From NCBI GenBank assembly GCA_000227525.2, contig AGIG01000007.1, positions 159,987 to 223,986 of the forward strand: 64,000 nt of DNA, given 5' to 3'. Shown here one piece after another: positions 46,588 to 57,069 of this stretch; the stretch's first letter is position 1; the number at the start of each line of letters is the position of its first letter. Both the position numbers and the translations under genes were made by a program. The notes beneath the pieces are model-generated. The model had not been told where the DNA came from. It searched no databases and saw only the letters and a list, made by a program, of their open reading frames with translations. This DNA comes from a gamma proteobacterium HIMB30. Its GTDB lineage: Bacteria > Pseudomonadota > Gammaproteobacteria > Pseudomonadales > Litorivicinaceae.

Positions 46588-47019
46588 CTATGACAAAGTC
46601 AGAGTTTCAGGTTGCTGCGCTTCATGTGGGTGCTCCTGACCCGCATACACTTTCAGCTTCCGGTACATTGCACGTCCCAGAGGATTGCGTGGCAGCATGC
46701 CTTTCACAGCGAGCTCAATCACTTTCTCTGGTGAACGTTCGATCATTTGCGTGAAGTTCGCTTCCTTCAAGCCACCTGGGTGGCCTGTGTGACGGTAGTA
46801 CATCTTGTCGGACGCTTTACGCCCCGTCACTTGAACTTTCTCTGCGTTCACAACGACGATGTAATCACCTGTATCGACGTGTGGAGTGTATTCTGTCTTG
46901 TGCTTACCGCGTAGGCGACGAGCAACCTCAGTTGCGAGACGGCCGAGTGTCTGTCCATCGGCATCGATCACATACCAGCTACGCTGTACGGTTTCTGCTT
47001 TAGCGCTAATCGTCTTCAT
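46588..47019 (-). CDS. rplM: 50S ribosomal protein L13 (uL13)
   Basis: The 143-residue protein matches L13: [27 protein letters not shown] in pieces, [31 protein letters not shown] and [10 protein letters not shown]. It is the first gene of the rplM-rpsI operon. A strong promoter candidate lies at 47066-47094. Confidence 0.98.
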   Translation of the reverse strand: MKTISAKAETVQRSWYVIDADGQTLGRLATEVARRLRGKHKTEYTPHVDTGDYIVVVNAEKVQVTGRKASDKMYYRHTGHPGGLKEANFTQMIERSPEKVIELAVKGMLPRNPLGRAMYRKLKVYAGQEHPHEAQQPETLTLS

Positions 47020-47065
47020 GTTTGTCTTCTGCCTTTAGCGGCGTTCAAAATTCAAAGAGCCGCGG

Positions 47066-47094
47066 ATTATAGTGATGGACGACACTTTGCGCAA
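47066..47094 (-). promoter_or_regulatory. rplM-rpsI promoter
   Basis: On the minus strand, -35 TTGCGC (47094-47089), a 17-base spacer and a perfect -10 TATAAT (47071-47066). It lies in the 85-base gap between the zapE stop and rplM. Confidence 0.7.
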
Positions 47095-47104
47095 CAGTCT
47101 TTTG

Positions 47105-48208
47105 TCAATCTGGTCGATGTGGTCGCTCCAGATATTCAACGGATTGCATCTCCAACAAACGTGAGCAACACCGCTCCATCTCAAATGCCAAGCGTCCAGA
47201 CGCATACAGTCTGTCCATCAATACATCAGCACCCACAATTAAATTCACCGAGCGATCGTAAAATTCGTCCACTAGATGCAAAAATCTGCGGGTCGAGTCA
47301 TCGCCAGCAATACTCAGATTCGGCAATCCGGTCACAACCACTGTGTGGTAAATTTTCGCAATCTCAATATAGTCAGGAGCAGCGCGACCCGCACCGCAAA
47401 TCACATCAAAATCGAACCAGACCACATCCTCAGCCACGAAACGTACAGCCAATTGACGCCGATTGATCTCCACAAAGGCGCCTTCACTTTTTGTCGCCTC
47501 AGGCGCCAGCGCCAGAACCGACTCCCAAATGGCGTCAATCGCGTGACTGTCACAAGGCGCGTAATACAGCTTGGCATGCTCGAGCGTTCGCAAGCGATAG
47601 TCAGTTCCCGAATCGAGATTGTAAATTTGGCAGTGCTTCTGAATGAGCGCAATCGCTGGCAAAAAGCGGTCCCTTTGCAAACCGTCTTTATACAAGTCAT
47701 CCGGTACAATATTACTGGTCGTTACGAGTGACACTCCACGTCTGAATAGTCCGTCAAAGAGTGTGCCCAACACCATTGCATCCGTGATGTCTGACACGAA
47801 GCACTCATCCAGACACAGCACCTTCGCTTGACGCGCGAATTCATCAGCAATCACTTCAAGTGGATTCTCCGTTCCCTGTAAAGCAGTCAGCCGCTCGTGG
47901 ACTTGATTCATGAATCGATGGAAATGCAAACGCATTGCAGTGCCTTCAGGCAAAGAATCAACAAACAAATCCATCAAGAACGTTTTTCCTCGACCGACAC
48001 CGCCCCAAATGTATAAACCTCGCTCTGGTCGATCCCATGACTGACGCCGAAATAATCCTTTCCGACCGCCGGACCAGTGCTTTTTTAACCCGAGCTTGAC
48101 CGCTAACTGATCGAGTAATGCAAGAGCGGCTCGTTGATTCTTGTCTGGGCTGATCTGCCCAACTTCGACAAGTCCCTCATAAACATGTGATGCAGGGATC
48201 CGCGTCAT
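47105..48208 (-). CDS. zapE: Cell division ATPase ZapE
   Basis: The 367-residue AFG1-like AAA ATPase destabilises FtsZ rings at late division. Walker A is GGVGRGKTFLMD, Walker B is LCLDECFVSDITDAM, and LVTTSNIVPDDLYKDGLQRDRF in pieces is the sensor region. It overlaps the hydrolase gene by four bases (ATGA) and lies next to rplM as in most Gammaproteobacteria. Confidence 0.93.
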   Translation of the reverse strand: MTRIPASHVYEGLVEVGQISPDKNQRAALALLDQLAVKLGLKKHWSGGRKGLFRRQSWDRPERGLYIWGGVGRGKTFLMDLFVDSLPEGTAMRLHFHRFMNQVHERLTALQGTENPLEVIADEFARQAKVLCLDECFVSDITDAMVLGTLFDGLFRRGVSLVTTSNIVPDDLYKDGLQRDRFLPAIALIQKHCQIYNLDSGTDYRLRTLEHAKLYYAPCDSHAIDAIWESVLALAPEATKSEGAFVEINRRQLAVRFVAEDVVWFDFDVICGAGRAAPDYIEIAKIYHTVVVTGLPNLSIAGDDSTRRFLHLVDEFYDRSVNLIVGADVLMDRLYASGRLAFEMERCCSRLLEMQSVEYLERPHRPD

Positions 48209-48858
48209 ACAATGCCCCGCTGCAGATAGTGGGATGAAATCACCTCCTTCAAACGAGTCAGCTCGCCATGAAAGAAGTGACCCCCTGTCGACGCATGGAT
48301 CAGTTGTGCCTGAACACCGATTGCATAGGCGTGTATCGCTTGAGGATCGACGACGTCGTCATCTTCGTTGTAAATCACCGTTCTTGGCACATTGCCGAGT
48401 GCCGAGTGCTCGATCGGAAAGTTTTCAACGGCAGGGGCCACCTGAATGAGATCAATGACTTCAACATCGAGGCGCTCGTTGCGAATTGTCTGAATGAGTC
48501 GCGCCGCAATCGATCCACCAAATGAAAATCCTGCCAGACACAATTTCGAGACACCATGACGAACCATTAACGAGGCAACATGAAAGGAATCCATCAATTC
48601 ACCCTCGCCATGATCCCAAACACCCTCGCTACGACCTGCGCCACGAAAATTAAAGGCAACAGCGGGTAATCCTGCATCGCGGGCGACACGAGCAATTGTG
48701 GTCACAACCTTGTTACCCATTGTTCCGCCATGTAAGGGATGTGGATGCAGGATCAAAAGTGCTTGCTCTGGCATTGGTTGCAAAAGGTCGCACAATAATG
48801 ACGCGGTCTCGATACGACCGACCGGACCATCGATACAATGGATTACTGGCGTATTCAT
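48205..48858 (-). CDS. Alpha/beta hydrolase family protein
   Basis: The 217-residue hydrolase has LLILHPHPLHGGTMGNKV, an FNFRGAGRSEG oxyanion region, and the nucleophile elbow LAGFSFGGSIAA; the late GGHFFHGEL likely holds the catalytic histidine. It belongs to a group of conserved small serine hydrolases with unproven substrate. ATG 48858 has GAGGAG four bases upstream; an upstream in-frame extension has no homology. It is divergent from zapG. Confidence 0.87.
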   Translation of the reverse strand: MNTPVIHCIDGPVGRIETASLLCDLLQPMPEQALLILHPHPLHGGTMGNKVVTTIARVARDAGLPAVAFNFRGAGRSEGVWDHGEGELMDSFHVASLMVRHGVSKLCLAGFSFGGSIAARLIQTIRNERLDVEVIDLIQVAPAVENFPIEHSALGNVPRTVIYNEDDDVVDPQAIHAYAIGVQAQLIHASTGGHFFHGELTRLKEVISSHYLQRGIV

Positions 48859-48940
48859 GAATCTCCTCAGGAATGCGAAGTCTAACGACTCGCCGAAACA
48901 ACGCAAACTCCGTACACTAGACAAAAATGGAGATGACATT

Positions 48941-49285
48941 GTGGAATTAAATGCCTTCACTTTAGGAGTTATTGCTCTCGCGTTTATCGCAGGTGGTCTG
49001 ATTGGTTGGTTTTCGCGCCAGCCAAAAACTGTGACTGTTGCACCGCCAGATCTTGAGCGCGAAAAAACACTCGCTGAAGCCAGACATGAGAGTCTGATGG
49101 ATGATATTGACAAGCATCTCAATGCCACCAAGGATGCACTCATTGAACTCGCTGATCGGCAGCAACAACTCGCCGCAGAATTACGCGGTGAACAAACACC
49201 TGTTGAAGTGGAGCCGGAAACCAGTGACCAAGATGCGGTTCTCCCACCGCGCGACTATGCAGATGCGCGAGGACAACTTCAGTAA
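48941..49285 (+). CDS. zapG: Z-ring-associated protein ZapG (YhcB, DUF1043)
   Basis: The 114-residue protein has one N-terminal membrane helix (LGVIALAFIAGGLIGWF, about 8-24), then a cytoplasmic coiled-coil (about 40-85) and an acidic disordered tail. This is the YhcB/ZapG plan, which coordinates envelope growth and division. GTG 48941, with GGAG eight bases before it, is the likely start. It directly abuts the convergent Nif3-like gene with no gap. Confidence 0.85.
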   Translation: MELNAFTLGVIALAFIAGGLIGWFSRQPKTVTVAPPDLEREKTLAEARHESLMDDIDKHLNATKDALIELADRQQQLAAELRGEQTPVEVEPETSDQDAVLPPRDYADARGQLQ

Positions 49286-50047
49286 TTAAGCGGGATTATG
49301 GTCGTCGAAAAAAGCCGTCTCGAGCCCCATTGTTTGACTGATTTTAGAGCCCAGCGCCTGTACGCCATACCGTTCTGTTGCATGATGGCCGGCCGCAATA
49401 TAGTGCACTCCAAGCTCGCGCGCTTCATGCGTTGTGCGCTCAGAAATCTCACCTGATAGATAAATGTCTGCTCCGTAGCGTTGGGCTTTGGTAATGTAAT
49501 CCTGGGCACCACCGGTACAGACAATCATGCGCTCGAGACGATCTTTTGCCTGTGGAGACCGGATCACCGTCGGCGTACGATCTAAGCGGGATGCGATCCG
49601 ATCTGCCAATTGATCAAGCGACAACTGACCGTCAAGCGCAACTGACCACAGAAGCCCTCCCTCCCCGTCAATCGGAGATCCGTCCGGTAAATCCAGCTGA
49701 TCGAGTAATGTTTTGTTATTCCCAAATTCAGGATGACAATCAAGTGGCAAATGATAGGCAATCAACGACATTTGATTCTCGAGCAAAGCCCGAATTCGAC
49801 GACCTTTGATCCCGGTCAACGTGGCTGACTCATTTTTCCAAAAGTATCCGTGATGCACCAGGAGCGCATCCGCACCCCACCCCACCGCTTGCTCGATCAC
49901 ATCTGCCGATGCGGTCACACCGAGAGCGAGTTTATGAATCGCATCGCGGCCCTCAACTTGCAGACCATTGGGCGCATAATCTTGAAATGAATCCGCTTGC
50001 ATCCAATCATCGAGCGTTTGGATCAGTGTGTGTAAACTAGTCGTCAT
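49286..50047 (-). CDS. Nif3-like dinuclear metal-centre protein (YbgI type)
   Basis: The 253-residue protein has the NIF3 signature: YAPNGLQVEG, ALLVHHGYFWKN, IAYHLPLDCHPEFGNN and the C-terminal GHHATERYGVQAL with metal-binding histidines. Members form toroidal hexamers with two metals per subunit, and the function is uncertain (often annotated GTP cyclohydrolase 1 type 2). It is divergent from degS with 24 bases between. Confidence 0.92.
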   Translation of the reverse strand: MTTSLHTLIQTLDDWMQADSFQDYAPNGLQVEGRDAIHKLALGVTASADVIEQAVGWGADALLVHHGYFWKNESATLTGIKGRRIRALLENQMSLIAYHLPLDCHPEFGNNKTLLDQLDLPDGSPIDGEGGLLWSVALDGQLSLDQLADRIASRLDRTPTVIRSPQAKDRLERMIVCTGGAQDYITKAQRYGADIYLSGEISERTTHEARELGVHYIAAGHHATERYGVQALGSKISQTMGLETAFFDDHNPA

Positions 50048-50071
50048 ATCGTCTCTCTTTCAGGACAATCC

Positions 50072-51223
50072 ATGCTACAACAAATTTCGCGAATTCTCTG
50101 GCCTGTCATCACGGGTATTTTGATTGCTCTTCTAGTGATCCGTGAATTTCCTGAGCTCACCGGTCGGACGGGTGGTGTCGAACTCAACATCATTGATAAC
50201 AGTGCACTGGTGAGCCAGATCCCAGCCGAGGGGCCTGCGAGCTACGCTTCCGCGGTTGAGCGAGCGGCGCCGGCAGTCGTTAATATTTATACAACAACCA
50301 TTGTTGAAACTCGCGCCCATCCACTGGCACGAGATCCGCTGTTCCGAAATTTCTTCAATTTACCGAGTGAACCGCGCCGTAAGCGGATGGAATCAAGTCT
50401 CGGCTCCGGAGTTGTTGTTTCTGGTAACGGATACATTCTGACTAACCATCACGTCATTGCGGGTGCAGATGACATCGTTGTGGAATTGAAAGACGGACGA
50501 GTTTCTAAAGCCTCTGTGGTGGGAACCGATCCGGATACCGATATCGCAGTGTTGAAGATTGAAATGACCAATCTTCCAAAATTGATTCTCACAACGTCAC
50601 CGGGCCGGGTTGGCGATTTGGTCTTCGCCATTGGTAATCCGTTTGGCGTCGGACAAACCGTGACAATGGGAATTCTGAGTGCAACCGGCCGCAACCAGGT
50701 TGGCGTCACCAATTACGAGAATTTTATTCAAACTGATGCTGCCATCAACCCGGGTAATTCTGGTGGCGCATTAATCAATGTCCGCGGTGAATTGATTGGC
50801 ATCAATACGGCGATATTCACGCGGAGTGGTGGATCCAATGGAATCGGATTTGCCATCCCCGCGTCTATTGCCACCGATATCATGCAAGAGTTAATCGATC
50901 ATGGGCAGGTCATCCGTGGCTGGATTGGTGTTGAGACACAACCATTAACTGACGACTTGGCGAGATCGTTCGGCGTCGGTAAAGATGCTGGTGTTCTCAT
51001 CTCAGGGGTCTATCGGCGAGGCCCTGCCGCGAATGCCGATATTTTACCGGGGGATATTTTGACGCACATGAATGGTCAAAAAATTACAGACGGGCGACTG
51101 GCCATGAACCAAGTTGCAGATTTTAAGCCAGGCACGCAAATCCCGATCAAGCTACTCCGTGAGGGTCAAACGATCGACCGCATGATCACGGTCGGCCAGC
51201 GTCCCAATTCAGCGAGCAACTAA
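50072..51223 (+). CDS. degS: Periplasmic serine protease DegS/AlgW
   Basis: The 383-residue HtrA-family protease has an N-terminal membrane helix (about 6-24), a trypsin-like domain with the triad His in LTNHHVIAG, Asp in DPDTDIAVLKI and Ser in NPGNSGGALIN, and one C-terminal PDZ domain. It senses misfolded outer-membrane proteins and cuts RseA/MucA-type anti-sigma factors. A single PDZ domain and membrane anchor favour DegS/AlgW over DegP. The 3' end overlaps hisC by 15 bases. Confidence 0.94.
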   Translation: MLQQISRILWPVITGILIALLVIREFPELTGRTGGVELNIIDNSALVSQIPAEGPASYASAVERAAPAVVNIYTTTIVETRAHPLARDPLFRNFFNLPSEPRRKRMESSLGSGVVVSGNGYILTNHHVIAGADDIVVELKDGRVSKASVVGTDPDTDIAVLKIEMTNLPKLILTTSPGRVGDLVFAIGNPFGVGQTVTMGILSATGRNQVGVTNYENFIQTDAAINPGNSGGALINVRGELIGINTAIFTRSGGSNGIGFAIPASIATDIMQELIDHGQVIRGWIGVETQPLTDDLARSFGVGKDAGVLISGVYRRGPAANADILPGDILTHMNGQKITDGRLAMNQVADFKPGTQIPIKLLREGQTIDRMITVGQRPNSASN

Positions 51224-52291
51224 TTGATCAAGCGCTGACAAGAGCGCATCAGACTCGTCGGGAGTGCCGACGGTCAAGCGGAGCGTATTGGTCAACCGCG
51301 GGTGTGATCCATCCAGACATTTCACCAGCACTTGATGCTGTTTCAACCCCTCAAACAGATCACGAGCAGCGTGCACCCCACAGTCCATCACCACGAAATT
51401 GGCCTCCGAGTGCCACACTGAAAATCCTCGCTCGCTCAATCGCGACGATAGCCGCGAGCGCTCTTGTCGAATGAGCCCACTTTGTTCTTCAAGAATCGAT
51501 GCATACTCAAGTGCGAACTGGACAGCGGTTTGTGACATCACATTGATGTTATAGGGCAATCGAATTTTGTCGAACTCAACAATCCATTCTGGATGTCCAA
51601 TCAACATGCCAAAACGACTTCCTGCCAATCCAACTTTTGATAAGGTCCGCATCACGACAACATTTGGATATCGCTCCGCCCAATCCAAATAGTCTGCGTC
51701 AGTAAATGCAGTATAGGCCTCGTCGATCACAATCAGCGCCTGCGTTGACTCGACGATCTGTGCAAGCCGATCTTTGGAAAATAAATTACCGGTTGGATTA
51801 TTCGGTTGTGGAACGAAGATCAGGGCAGGATCCGCCTCCATGAGACCATCCATCCATCCGTCGACATCAATATCGAACTCAGAATCCAGTGGTAATGCCC
51901 GAAATGGAACCGAATACTGATTCGCAAGTACCTGGAACATCACGAAACTCGGATCTGGAGCGCAGACGCTACGGCCTGTGCCAATCAGGTTGGAAATCAA
52001 CAGGCCGATAATTTCATCCGAACCGTTCCCAAATAGCAGATCGAGGGTCTCTGGAATTTGCATCCATTGCGCAAGTGGAGCTCGAATTGAATCGGCATGT
52101 GGGTCCGGATACCGATTCAACGCGCAATCAGCCAACCGAATGGCGAGTTCATCACGGAGCGATTGTGGCCATCGATACGGATTTTCCATCGCATCCAGCT
52201 TGACCATCCCAGTGGCATCAGGGATCTGGTACGCAGCTCCTTGCCGCACCCGCTCCGGTATCAATGCCTGGATCAGCTCGTCACGCGTCAC
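51209..52291 (-). CDS. hisC: Histidinol-phosphate aminotransferase
   Basis: The 360-residue PLP enzyme converts imidazole-acetol phosphate to histidinol phosphate. It has [46 protein letters not shown], and the PLP lysine in [14 protein letters not shown]. It overlaps hisD by 11 bases. The hisG-hisD-hisC set is separate from the other histidine genes, which are not in the window. Confidence 0.96.
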   Translation of the reverse strand: MTRDELIQALIPERVRQGAAYQIPDATGMVKLDAMENPYRWPQSLRDELAIRLADCALNRYPDPHADSIRAPLAQWMQIPETLDLLFGNGSDEIIGLLISNLIGTGRSVCAPDPSFVMFQVLANQYSVPFRALPLDSEFDIDVDGWMDGLMEADPALIFVPQPNNPTGNLFSKDRLAQIVESTQALIVIDEAYTAFTDADYLDWAERYPNVVVMRTLSKVGLAGSRFGMLIGHPEWIVEFDKIRLPYNINVMSQTAVQFALEYASILEEQSGLIRQERSRLSSRLSERGFSVWHSEANFVVMDCGVHAARDLFEGLKQHQVLVKCLDGSHPRLTNTLRLTVGTPDESDALLSALDQLVAR

Positions 52292-53588
52292 GACGGTACT
52301 CGGCTGAACGCGCGTGCGCGGTCAGACTCTCCGAATGTGCCAGGGTCGATGCAACACCAGCAATTGTTTTTGAACCATCAGCCGTACAGTGGATAACCGA
52401 TGAGCGCTTGATAAAATCATAAACGCCCAGTGGTGATGCAAATCGTGCTGTCCCTGAGGTCGGCAATACATGATTTGGGCCTGCACAGTAGTCACCCAAA
52501 GCTTCAGGCGTATGACGTCCCATGAAGATTGCACCAGCATGATCAATCTCAGGCAACATGGACTCTGGATCGTCCACACACAATTCGAGATGCTCTGGCG
52601 CCACACGGTTGATGACAGCGAGCGCGTCTGATCGATCCGATGCTTCGATAAATACACAGCGGTTGTTGATTGACTGTTCAATGATCGACGCGCGCTCGAG
52701 TGTTGGCAATAAACGATTCATTGACTCCAGTACTGCGTGCGCAAATGAAGGATCGCAATGGACAAGAATTGGCTGCGCGTCCTCGTCATGCTCAGCCTGA
52801 CTGAAGAGATCCATGGCCACCCAATCTGGATCCATGGGTGGCTCAACATAGACGAGAATTTCCGATGGCCCGGCGATCATATCAATCCCCACCTTGCCGA
52901 AGACTTGCCGTTTTGCAGTCGCCACCCAGGCATTGCCCGGTCCAACGATCTTATCAACTGGTAAAACATTCGCTGTTCCGTAAGCCAGTGCCGCAATCGC
53001 TTGCGCCCCACCGACAGTCACAACACGATCCACTTTCGCCAGATGAGCAGCGGCCAATACCACCGGATTGAGCTCGCCTGCTGGTGCCGGGACAACCATT
53101 TGCACCATTGAAACTCCTGCGACTTTTGCAGGAATTGCATTCATCAGAACAGATGATGGATAGGTCGCCTTGCCGCCTGGGACGTAAAGTCCAACTCGAC
53201 TCATGGGCCTGACTTCCTGACCCAGGATAATGCCATCGCCTTGGTTGGGAAGGCGCCAACTCGATTCTTTTTGCGCTTCATGGAACGCCCAAATCCGATC
53301 CCGCGCTGTCGTCAGCGCCGTTTTCAAATCCGGAGAGAGGCTATGGAAAGCGGTCTCAAGGTCTGATTCATCTAAAACAAGATCCGATGCCATCTTCACT
53401 GGATTCTGATCCAACTCACGCGTCAAACGCACCAGAGCCTCGTCACCTTCAGTCCGTACTGCTTGAATGATTTCGGCAACGCGAGTCTGGCGACTCAGAT
53501 CACTCACAGACTCCCAGGCAGTGAGCTCTGTTAAGCGCTCATCGAAATTAGCATCTCGTGTCGCTAGCGTGACCGGCTTAAGTTGCAT
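52281..53588 (-). CDS. hisD: Histidinol dehydrogenase
   Basis: The 435-residue zinc enzyme performs the last two oxidations of histidine synthesis. It has [26 protein letters not shown] in pieces, [36 protein letters not shown], and QAEHDEDAQ with metal ligands. It overlaps hisG by 11 bases. Confidence 0.97.
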   Translation of the reverse strand: MQLKPVTLATRDANFDERLTELTAWESVSDLSRQTRVAEIIQAVRTEGDEALVRLTRELDQNPVKMASDLVLDESDLETAFHSLSPDLKTALTTARDRIWAFHEAQKESSWRLPNQGDGIILGQEVRPMSRVGLYVPGGKATYPSSVLMNAIPAKVAGVSMVQMVVPAPAGELNPVVLAAAHLAKVDRVVTVGGAQAIAALAYGTANVLPVDKIVGPGNAWVATAKRQVFGKVGIDMIAGPSEILVYVEPPMDPDWVAMDLFSQAEHDEDAQPILVHCDPSFAHAVLESMNRLLPTLERASIIEQSINNRCVFIEASDRSDALAVINRVAPEHLELCVDDPESMLPEIDHAGAIFMGRHTPEALGDYCAGPNHVLPTSGTARFASPLGVYDFIKRSSVIHCTADGSKTIAGVASTLAHSESLTAHARSAEYRRDA

Positions 53589-54225
53589 GCTGAGTTTTTA
53601 CCCATTCATTCAATTGTTCAATGATCGGAGAGATATATTGGTGGCGGGTCTTCATTGCAACCCGTGAAACCACCAACCGAGCACTGGAGTGCGCAATCAA
53701 ATCCCGTGCTTCGAGTCCATTCGCCTTCAATGTATTTCCGGTATCCACAACGTCAACAATGACATCGGCTAAGCCCACGATCGGAGCCAATTCCATCGCT
53801 CCATAGAGCTTAATTGGATCAATTTGACGACCTTGCGATGCAAAATACTGACGCGCAACATTCACGTATTTGGTCGCAACCCGAATTCGACCGGTCGCCG
53901 GAAGTTCAGATCCCTTCTTGGTCGCAGTCATCAGCCGACACTTCGATAGTTGCAAATCAACAGGCTCGCATAGCATGTCAGACCCGTACTCCAGTAACGT
54001 GTCTTTGCCGGCAATACCGAGGTGGGCACCACCGCGTTCAACGTAGGGAGGGACATCGCTTGCGCGGAGCACTAGCAACCGAACGTCGGGACGATTGGTT
54101 TCAAACATCAGCTTTCGACTGCCAGTCAAGGACTCACTCGGCTCGATACCCAATGCGGCCAGCAAGGGGAGTGTTTCATCCAACAAGCGGCCTTTAGCTA
54201 ATGCGAAGGTCAGTGGCTGACTCAT
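53578..54225 (-). CDS. hisG: ATP phosphoribosyltransferase, short form
   Basis: The 215-residue enzyme catalyses the first step of histidine synthesis. It has [39 protein letters not shown] in pieces, and [16 protein letters not shown] (PRPP loop). It lacks the C-terminal regulatory domain of the long form, so it should need the HisZ partner, which is not in the window. It overlaps murA by four bases. Confidence 0.95.
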   Translation of the reverse strand: MSQPLTFALAKGRLLDETLPLLAALGIEPSESLTGSRKLMFETNRPDVRLLVLRASDVPPYVERGGAHLGIAGKDTLLEYGSDMLCEPVDLQLSKCRLMTATKKGSELPATGRIRVATKYVNVARQYFASQGRQIDPIKLYGAMELAPIVGLADVIVDVVDTGNTLKANGLEARDLIAHSSARLVVSRVAMKTRHQYISPIIEQLNEWVKTQHAT

Positions 54226-55484
54226 ACCCGGACTCGCTCAATGTCTGCACCTAAGCGTCGAAGCTTCTCTTCAATTCGCTCGTAACCACGATCAATGTGA
54301 TATACCCGATCAACCACCGTTTCACCGTCTGCAACCAAGCCTGCGATCACCAGCGAGGCAGACGCACGGAGATCTGTACTCATCACTGGCGCACCTTTCA
54401 GTCGATCGACACCTGTGGTGCTTGCAGTGGCTCCATGTAAATCAATCTGTGCACCCATGCGTTGCATTTCAGGAATATGCATCATGCGATTTTCAAAGAT
54501 GGTTTCAGTCACTCGGCCTGACCCTTGAGCCACCGAGTTCAGGGCAACAAATTGCGCCTGCATATCGGTTGCAAACCCTGGATACTCGACAGTCGTAATA
54601 TCAACAGCAGTTGGTCGGCGACCCTGCATATCCAGAGTAATTGTCGATTCCGTTCGATCAATCTGTGCACCGGCTTCTTCAAGCTTCAGAAGCGTTGCGT
54701 CCATATGCTTTGGCTCACACTCTGTGAGAGTACAAGATCCGCCAGTGGCAGCAGCCGCCACCAAAAATGTCCCAGCTTCGATGCGATCGGGGATGATTCT
54801 GTGAGTCCCGCCATGCAGTTGCTCGACCCCTTGAATACATAATGTATCCGTTCCAATCCCTTCAATCTTCGCCCCGAGTGCGACCAAGCAATCAGCAAGA
54901 TCAGTGACTTCAGGCTCACGTGCAGCGTTCTCAATAATCGTCTCGCCTTGCGCGAGTACTGCAGCCATCAAGACATTTTCAGTGCCTGTCACGGTAATTT
55001 TTTCGAACAGCACTTTCCCACCAACCAATCCGCCCGGCGCGCGGCCTTTGATGTAGCCATCGGTCACTTCAAACTCAACGCCCAACCGTTCGAGCGCTTT
55101 GACATGTAAATTCACAGGGCGCGCACCGATCGCACAGCCACCAGGGAGAGAGACTTCGGCTTCATGAGCCCTTGCCAGCAAAGGCCCTAAAACAACAATA
55201 CTCGCTCGCATCGTACGCACGAGATCATAAGGGGCAACAACTGAGTTCAATTGTGATGCGTCGAGTTCAACTGAACCCGTATCATCAAGCAGAACCTCGA
55301 CTCCCATCCGCCCAAGGAGTTGTAGCATCGTGGTAACGTCATTGAGGTGCGGTAGATTTTCAAAGCGCACTTGACCGGGGACCATCAATGCGGTCGCTAA
55401 AATTGGTAATGCCGCATTTTTCGCACCACTGACTTTGACGTCGCCACCGAGCTGACGCCCACCACGAATTAACAAACGGTCCAT
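54222..55484 (-). CDS. murA: UDP-N-acetylglucosamine 1-carboxyvinyltransferase
   Basis: The 420-residue enzyme starts peptidoglycan precursor synthesis. It has [35 protein letters not shown], and the active-site loop [15 protein letters not shown] with the fosfomycin-target cysteine present. Two bases separate it from ibaG upstream. Confidence 0.97.
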   Translation of the reverse strand: MDRLLIRGGRQLGGDVKVSGAKNAALPILATALMVPGQVRFENLPHLNDVTTMLQLLGRMGVEVLLDDTGSVELDASQLNSVVAPYDLVRTMRASIVVLGPLLARAHEAEVSLPGGCAIGARPVNLHVKALERLGVEFEVTDGYIKGRAPGGLVGGKVLFEKITVTGTENVLMAAVLAQGETIIENAAREPEVTDLADCLVALGAKIEGIGTDTLCIQGVEQLHGGTHRIIPDRIEAGTFLVAAAATGGSCTLTECEPKHMDATLLKLEEAGAQIDRTESTITLDMQGRRPTAVDITTVEYPGFATDMQAQFVALNSVAQGSGRVTETIFENRMMHIPEMQRMGAQIDLHGATASTTGVDRLKGAPVMSTDLRASASLVIAGLVADGETVVDRVYHIDRGYERIEEKLRRLGADIERVRV

Positions 55485-55486
55485 CG

Positions 55487-55738
55487 TTAGATACCCAGTC
55501 CTTGGCGCTTACTTTTTTCTTCTGGTGTCAGCGCTGTGACTGTGATCGCATGCAAGGTTCCTTTGGCGATTTCATCGGCGATTAAACGCAAAACAGCCTG
55601 CTGTCGCTTAACCCGAGTCATTGACTCAAAATCTGCACTGACTGCTTCAATCTGAAAATTACGCCCCTCACCCTCGACGGCGAATTTCCATTCGGTGTTT
55701 TTCGATTCCAATAATGCGCGCACTTCAGTGGCCAGCAT
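55487..55738 (-). CDS. ibaG: BolA-family protein IbaG
   Basis: The 83-residue BolA-like protein resembles the acid-stress protein IbaG (YrbA), which binds glutaredoxin and iron-sulfur clusters. It has [21 protein letters not shown] in pieces and [16 protein letters not shown] 55738 lies six bases after AGGAG; an upstream in-frame start adds six residues inside mlaB. Position between murA and mlaB is conserved in Gammaproteobacteria. Confidence 0.9.
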   Translation of the reverse strand: MLATEVRALLESKNTEWKFAVEGEGRNFQIEAVSADFESMTRVKRQQAVLRLIADEIAKGTLHAITVTALTPEEKSKRQGLGI

Positions 55739-56033
55739 CCGATTCTCCTGTCTCAATACACATCACGCCACCAAGTTCAGCCAGCGTCTTAAACGTGGGA
55801 TTCAAACCAGTCACTGTCAACGACTGTTCCATCGCACGCGCAGATTTCCACCAATACACCATTACCGCCAGATGTGCGCTCGAAGCCTCTGTCCATGCAC
55901 TGACATCGATGGTTGTTTCTCCACACCGAATCGCATCAACACCCAGCGTTTTGAGTTCAGCCCACGGCTTGGCGTAGGCACTTGCATCAACAACGAGCAC
56001 GGTTAGTTTGAGCTCACTGATTCGAATGACCAA
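55725..56033 (-). CDS. mlaB: STAS-domain protein MlaB
   Basis: The 102-residue STAS protein is the cytoplasmic regulator of the MlaFE transporter. Sequence conservation is low: IDVSAWTEASSAHLAVMVYWW covers the usual D-x-S strand-helix junction, though S/T-x-D-S is changed to WTEAS. The start is uncertain; TTG 56033 keeps the whole fold, and it overlaps mlaC by about 31 bases. Assignment rests largely on position. Confidence 0.75.
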   Translation of the reverse strand: MVIRISELKLTVLVVDASAYAKPWAELKTLGVDAIRCGETTIDVSAWTEASSAHLAVMVYWWKSARAMEQSLTVTGLNPTFKTLAELGGVMCIETGESDAGH

Positions 56034-56611
56034 GCGTCGATTGCGCCAGATACACTACCTGTCGACTTCACAAGGTCCGCAAACTGATTGCGCAAGGTCA
56101 AACCGAGATTGATACCGGCAATGACGACATTCTCGACCAACCAACCTTTTCGTTCTTTGTGGCCAAGTGCAAATTGAATCGGTAATGCCTCACGACCTGG
56201 ACTTTCTAGTCGCGCCTCAACCACCGCTCGACCAGGCTTTAGGATCACACCTTCGTCGGGAAGCGTCAGTTTCTCACCACCATAGGCCGCAAGACCCCTT
56301 GCATAGGCATCCACAAGGCTTGTTTCCAATCGATCGGTGAATCGATCACGCTCGTCTTCGGTCGCCTGACGCGCGAATCGACCCATGACACGTAAAGCAA
56401 CCGTCCGGTCATTGATAAGCGGCGCAAACTGTTCCGAAATCCGAGTCACAAGCTCCTCTTCGGTCAACTGACCTGCTTGAAACTTTGATACATCCTCATA
56501 GAAGGTATCGCGTGCAATTTGAAGCGGCTCAACCACAGCCTTTGGATCACTGTCACCAAACGCAGTGATTGAGAAAAGAAATGCCAAACAGCCGGCTAAC
56601 AACGTTTTCAT
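56003..56611 (-). CDS. mlaC: Periplasmic phospholipid-binding protein MlaC
   Basis: The 202-residue protein has a signal peptide (about 1-19, ending TAFG) and the MlaC/Ttg2D fold. It carries phospholipids between the MlaA complex in the outer membrane and MlaFEDB in the inner membrane. Family features are the FAPLINDRTVALRVMGRFARQAT region and the VIAGINLGLTLRNQF tail. It overlaps mlaD by four bases. Confidence 0.93.
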   Translation of the reverse strand: MKTLLAGCLAFLFSITAFGDSDPKAVVEPLQIARDTFYEDVSKFQAGQLTEEELVTRISEQFAPLINDRTVALRVMGRFARQATEDERDRFTDRLETSLVDAYARGLAAYGGEKLTLPDEGVILKPGRAVVEARLESPGREALPIQFALGHKERKGWLVENVVIAGINLGLTLRNQFADLVKSTGSVSGAIDAWSFESVSSN

Positions 56612-57069
56612 TTGTCGCTACTCATATTCAGTAAGAACTTACCGATCAGTTCCTCAAGAACGATCGCGGACTGAGTATCATAAATCACATCACCGTCTTT
56701 GAGGTTGCTCGGATCACCACCAGTCAATAATCCGATGTATTTTTCACCCAACAGTCCTGCTGTCAAAATCGATGCGGATGTATCTTCTGAAAATTGCGCG
56801 AAGTCTTGGCTGATTTCCATATCGACAATTGCCCCAGCCGTTGTGTCATCGTAACGGATACCAACCACACGACCGACAGTCACACCCGCCGCACTGACCT
56901 TTGCACGCGTCGTTAAGCCAGCCACATTGTCGAAACGCGCGCTCAGTCGATAAGATCCAGTATCGCCCGTTTGCGTCAAACCGCTCACTTCGAGCGCTAA
57001 GAAGGCAAGGCAAAGTGCGCCCAATAAAACAAAAGCCCCGACACTCAATTCTAACCGACGCGAATACAC
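56608..57069 (-). CDS. mlaD: MCE-domain protein MlaD
   Basis: The 153-residue protein has one N-terminal membrane helix (about 8-26) and an MCE domain (SARFDNVAGLTTRAKVSAAGVTVG in pieces, LLGEKYIGLLTGG) that forms a hexameric ring in the periplasm. It ends in a short hydrophobic tail (VLEELIGKFLLNMSS). It is immediately adjacent to mlaE, with no gap. Confidence 0.95.
   Translation of the reverse strand: MYSRRLELSVGAFVLLGALCLAFLALEVSGLTQTGDTGSYRLSARFDNVAGLTTRAKVSAAGVTVGRVVGIRYDDTTAGAIVDMEISQDFAQFSEDTSASILTAGLLGEKYIGLLTGGDPSNLKDGDVIYDTQSAIVLEELIGKFLLNMSSDK

Noticed and set aside
48859..49143. 95-residue N-terminal extension of the alpha/beta hydrolase
   Set aside because: It is the antisense of zapG, serine/arginine-rich without homology; ATG 48858 directly follows GAGGAG.
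51209..55484. hisC-hisD-hisG next to murA as a sign of rearrangement
   Set aside because: This order is common in Pseudomonas-type Gammaproteobacteria and needs no special explanation.
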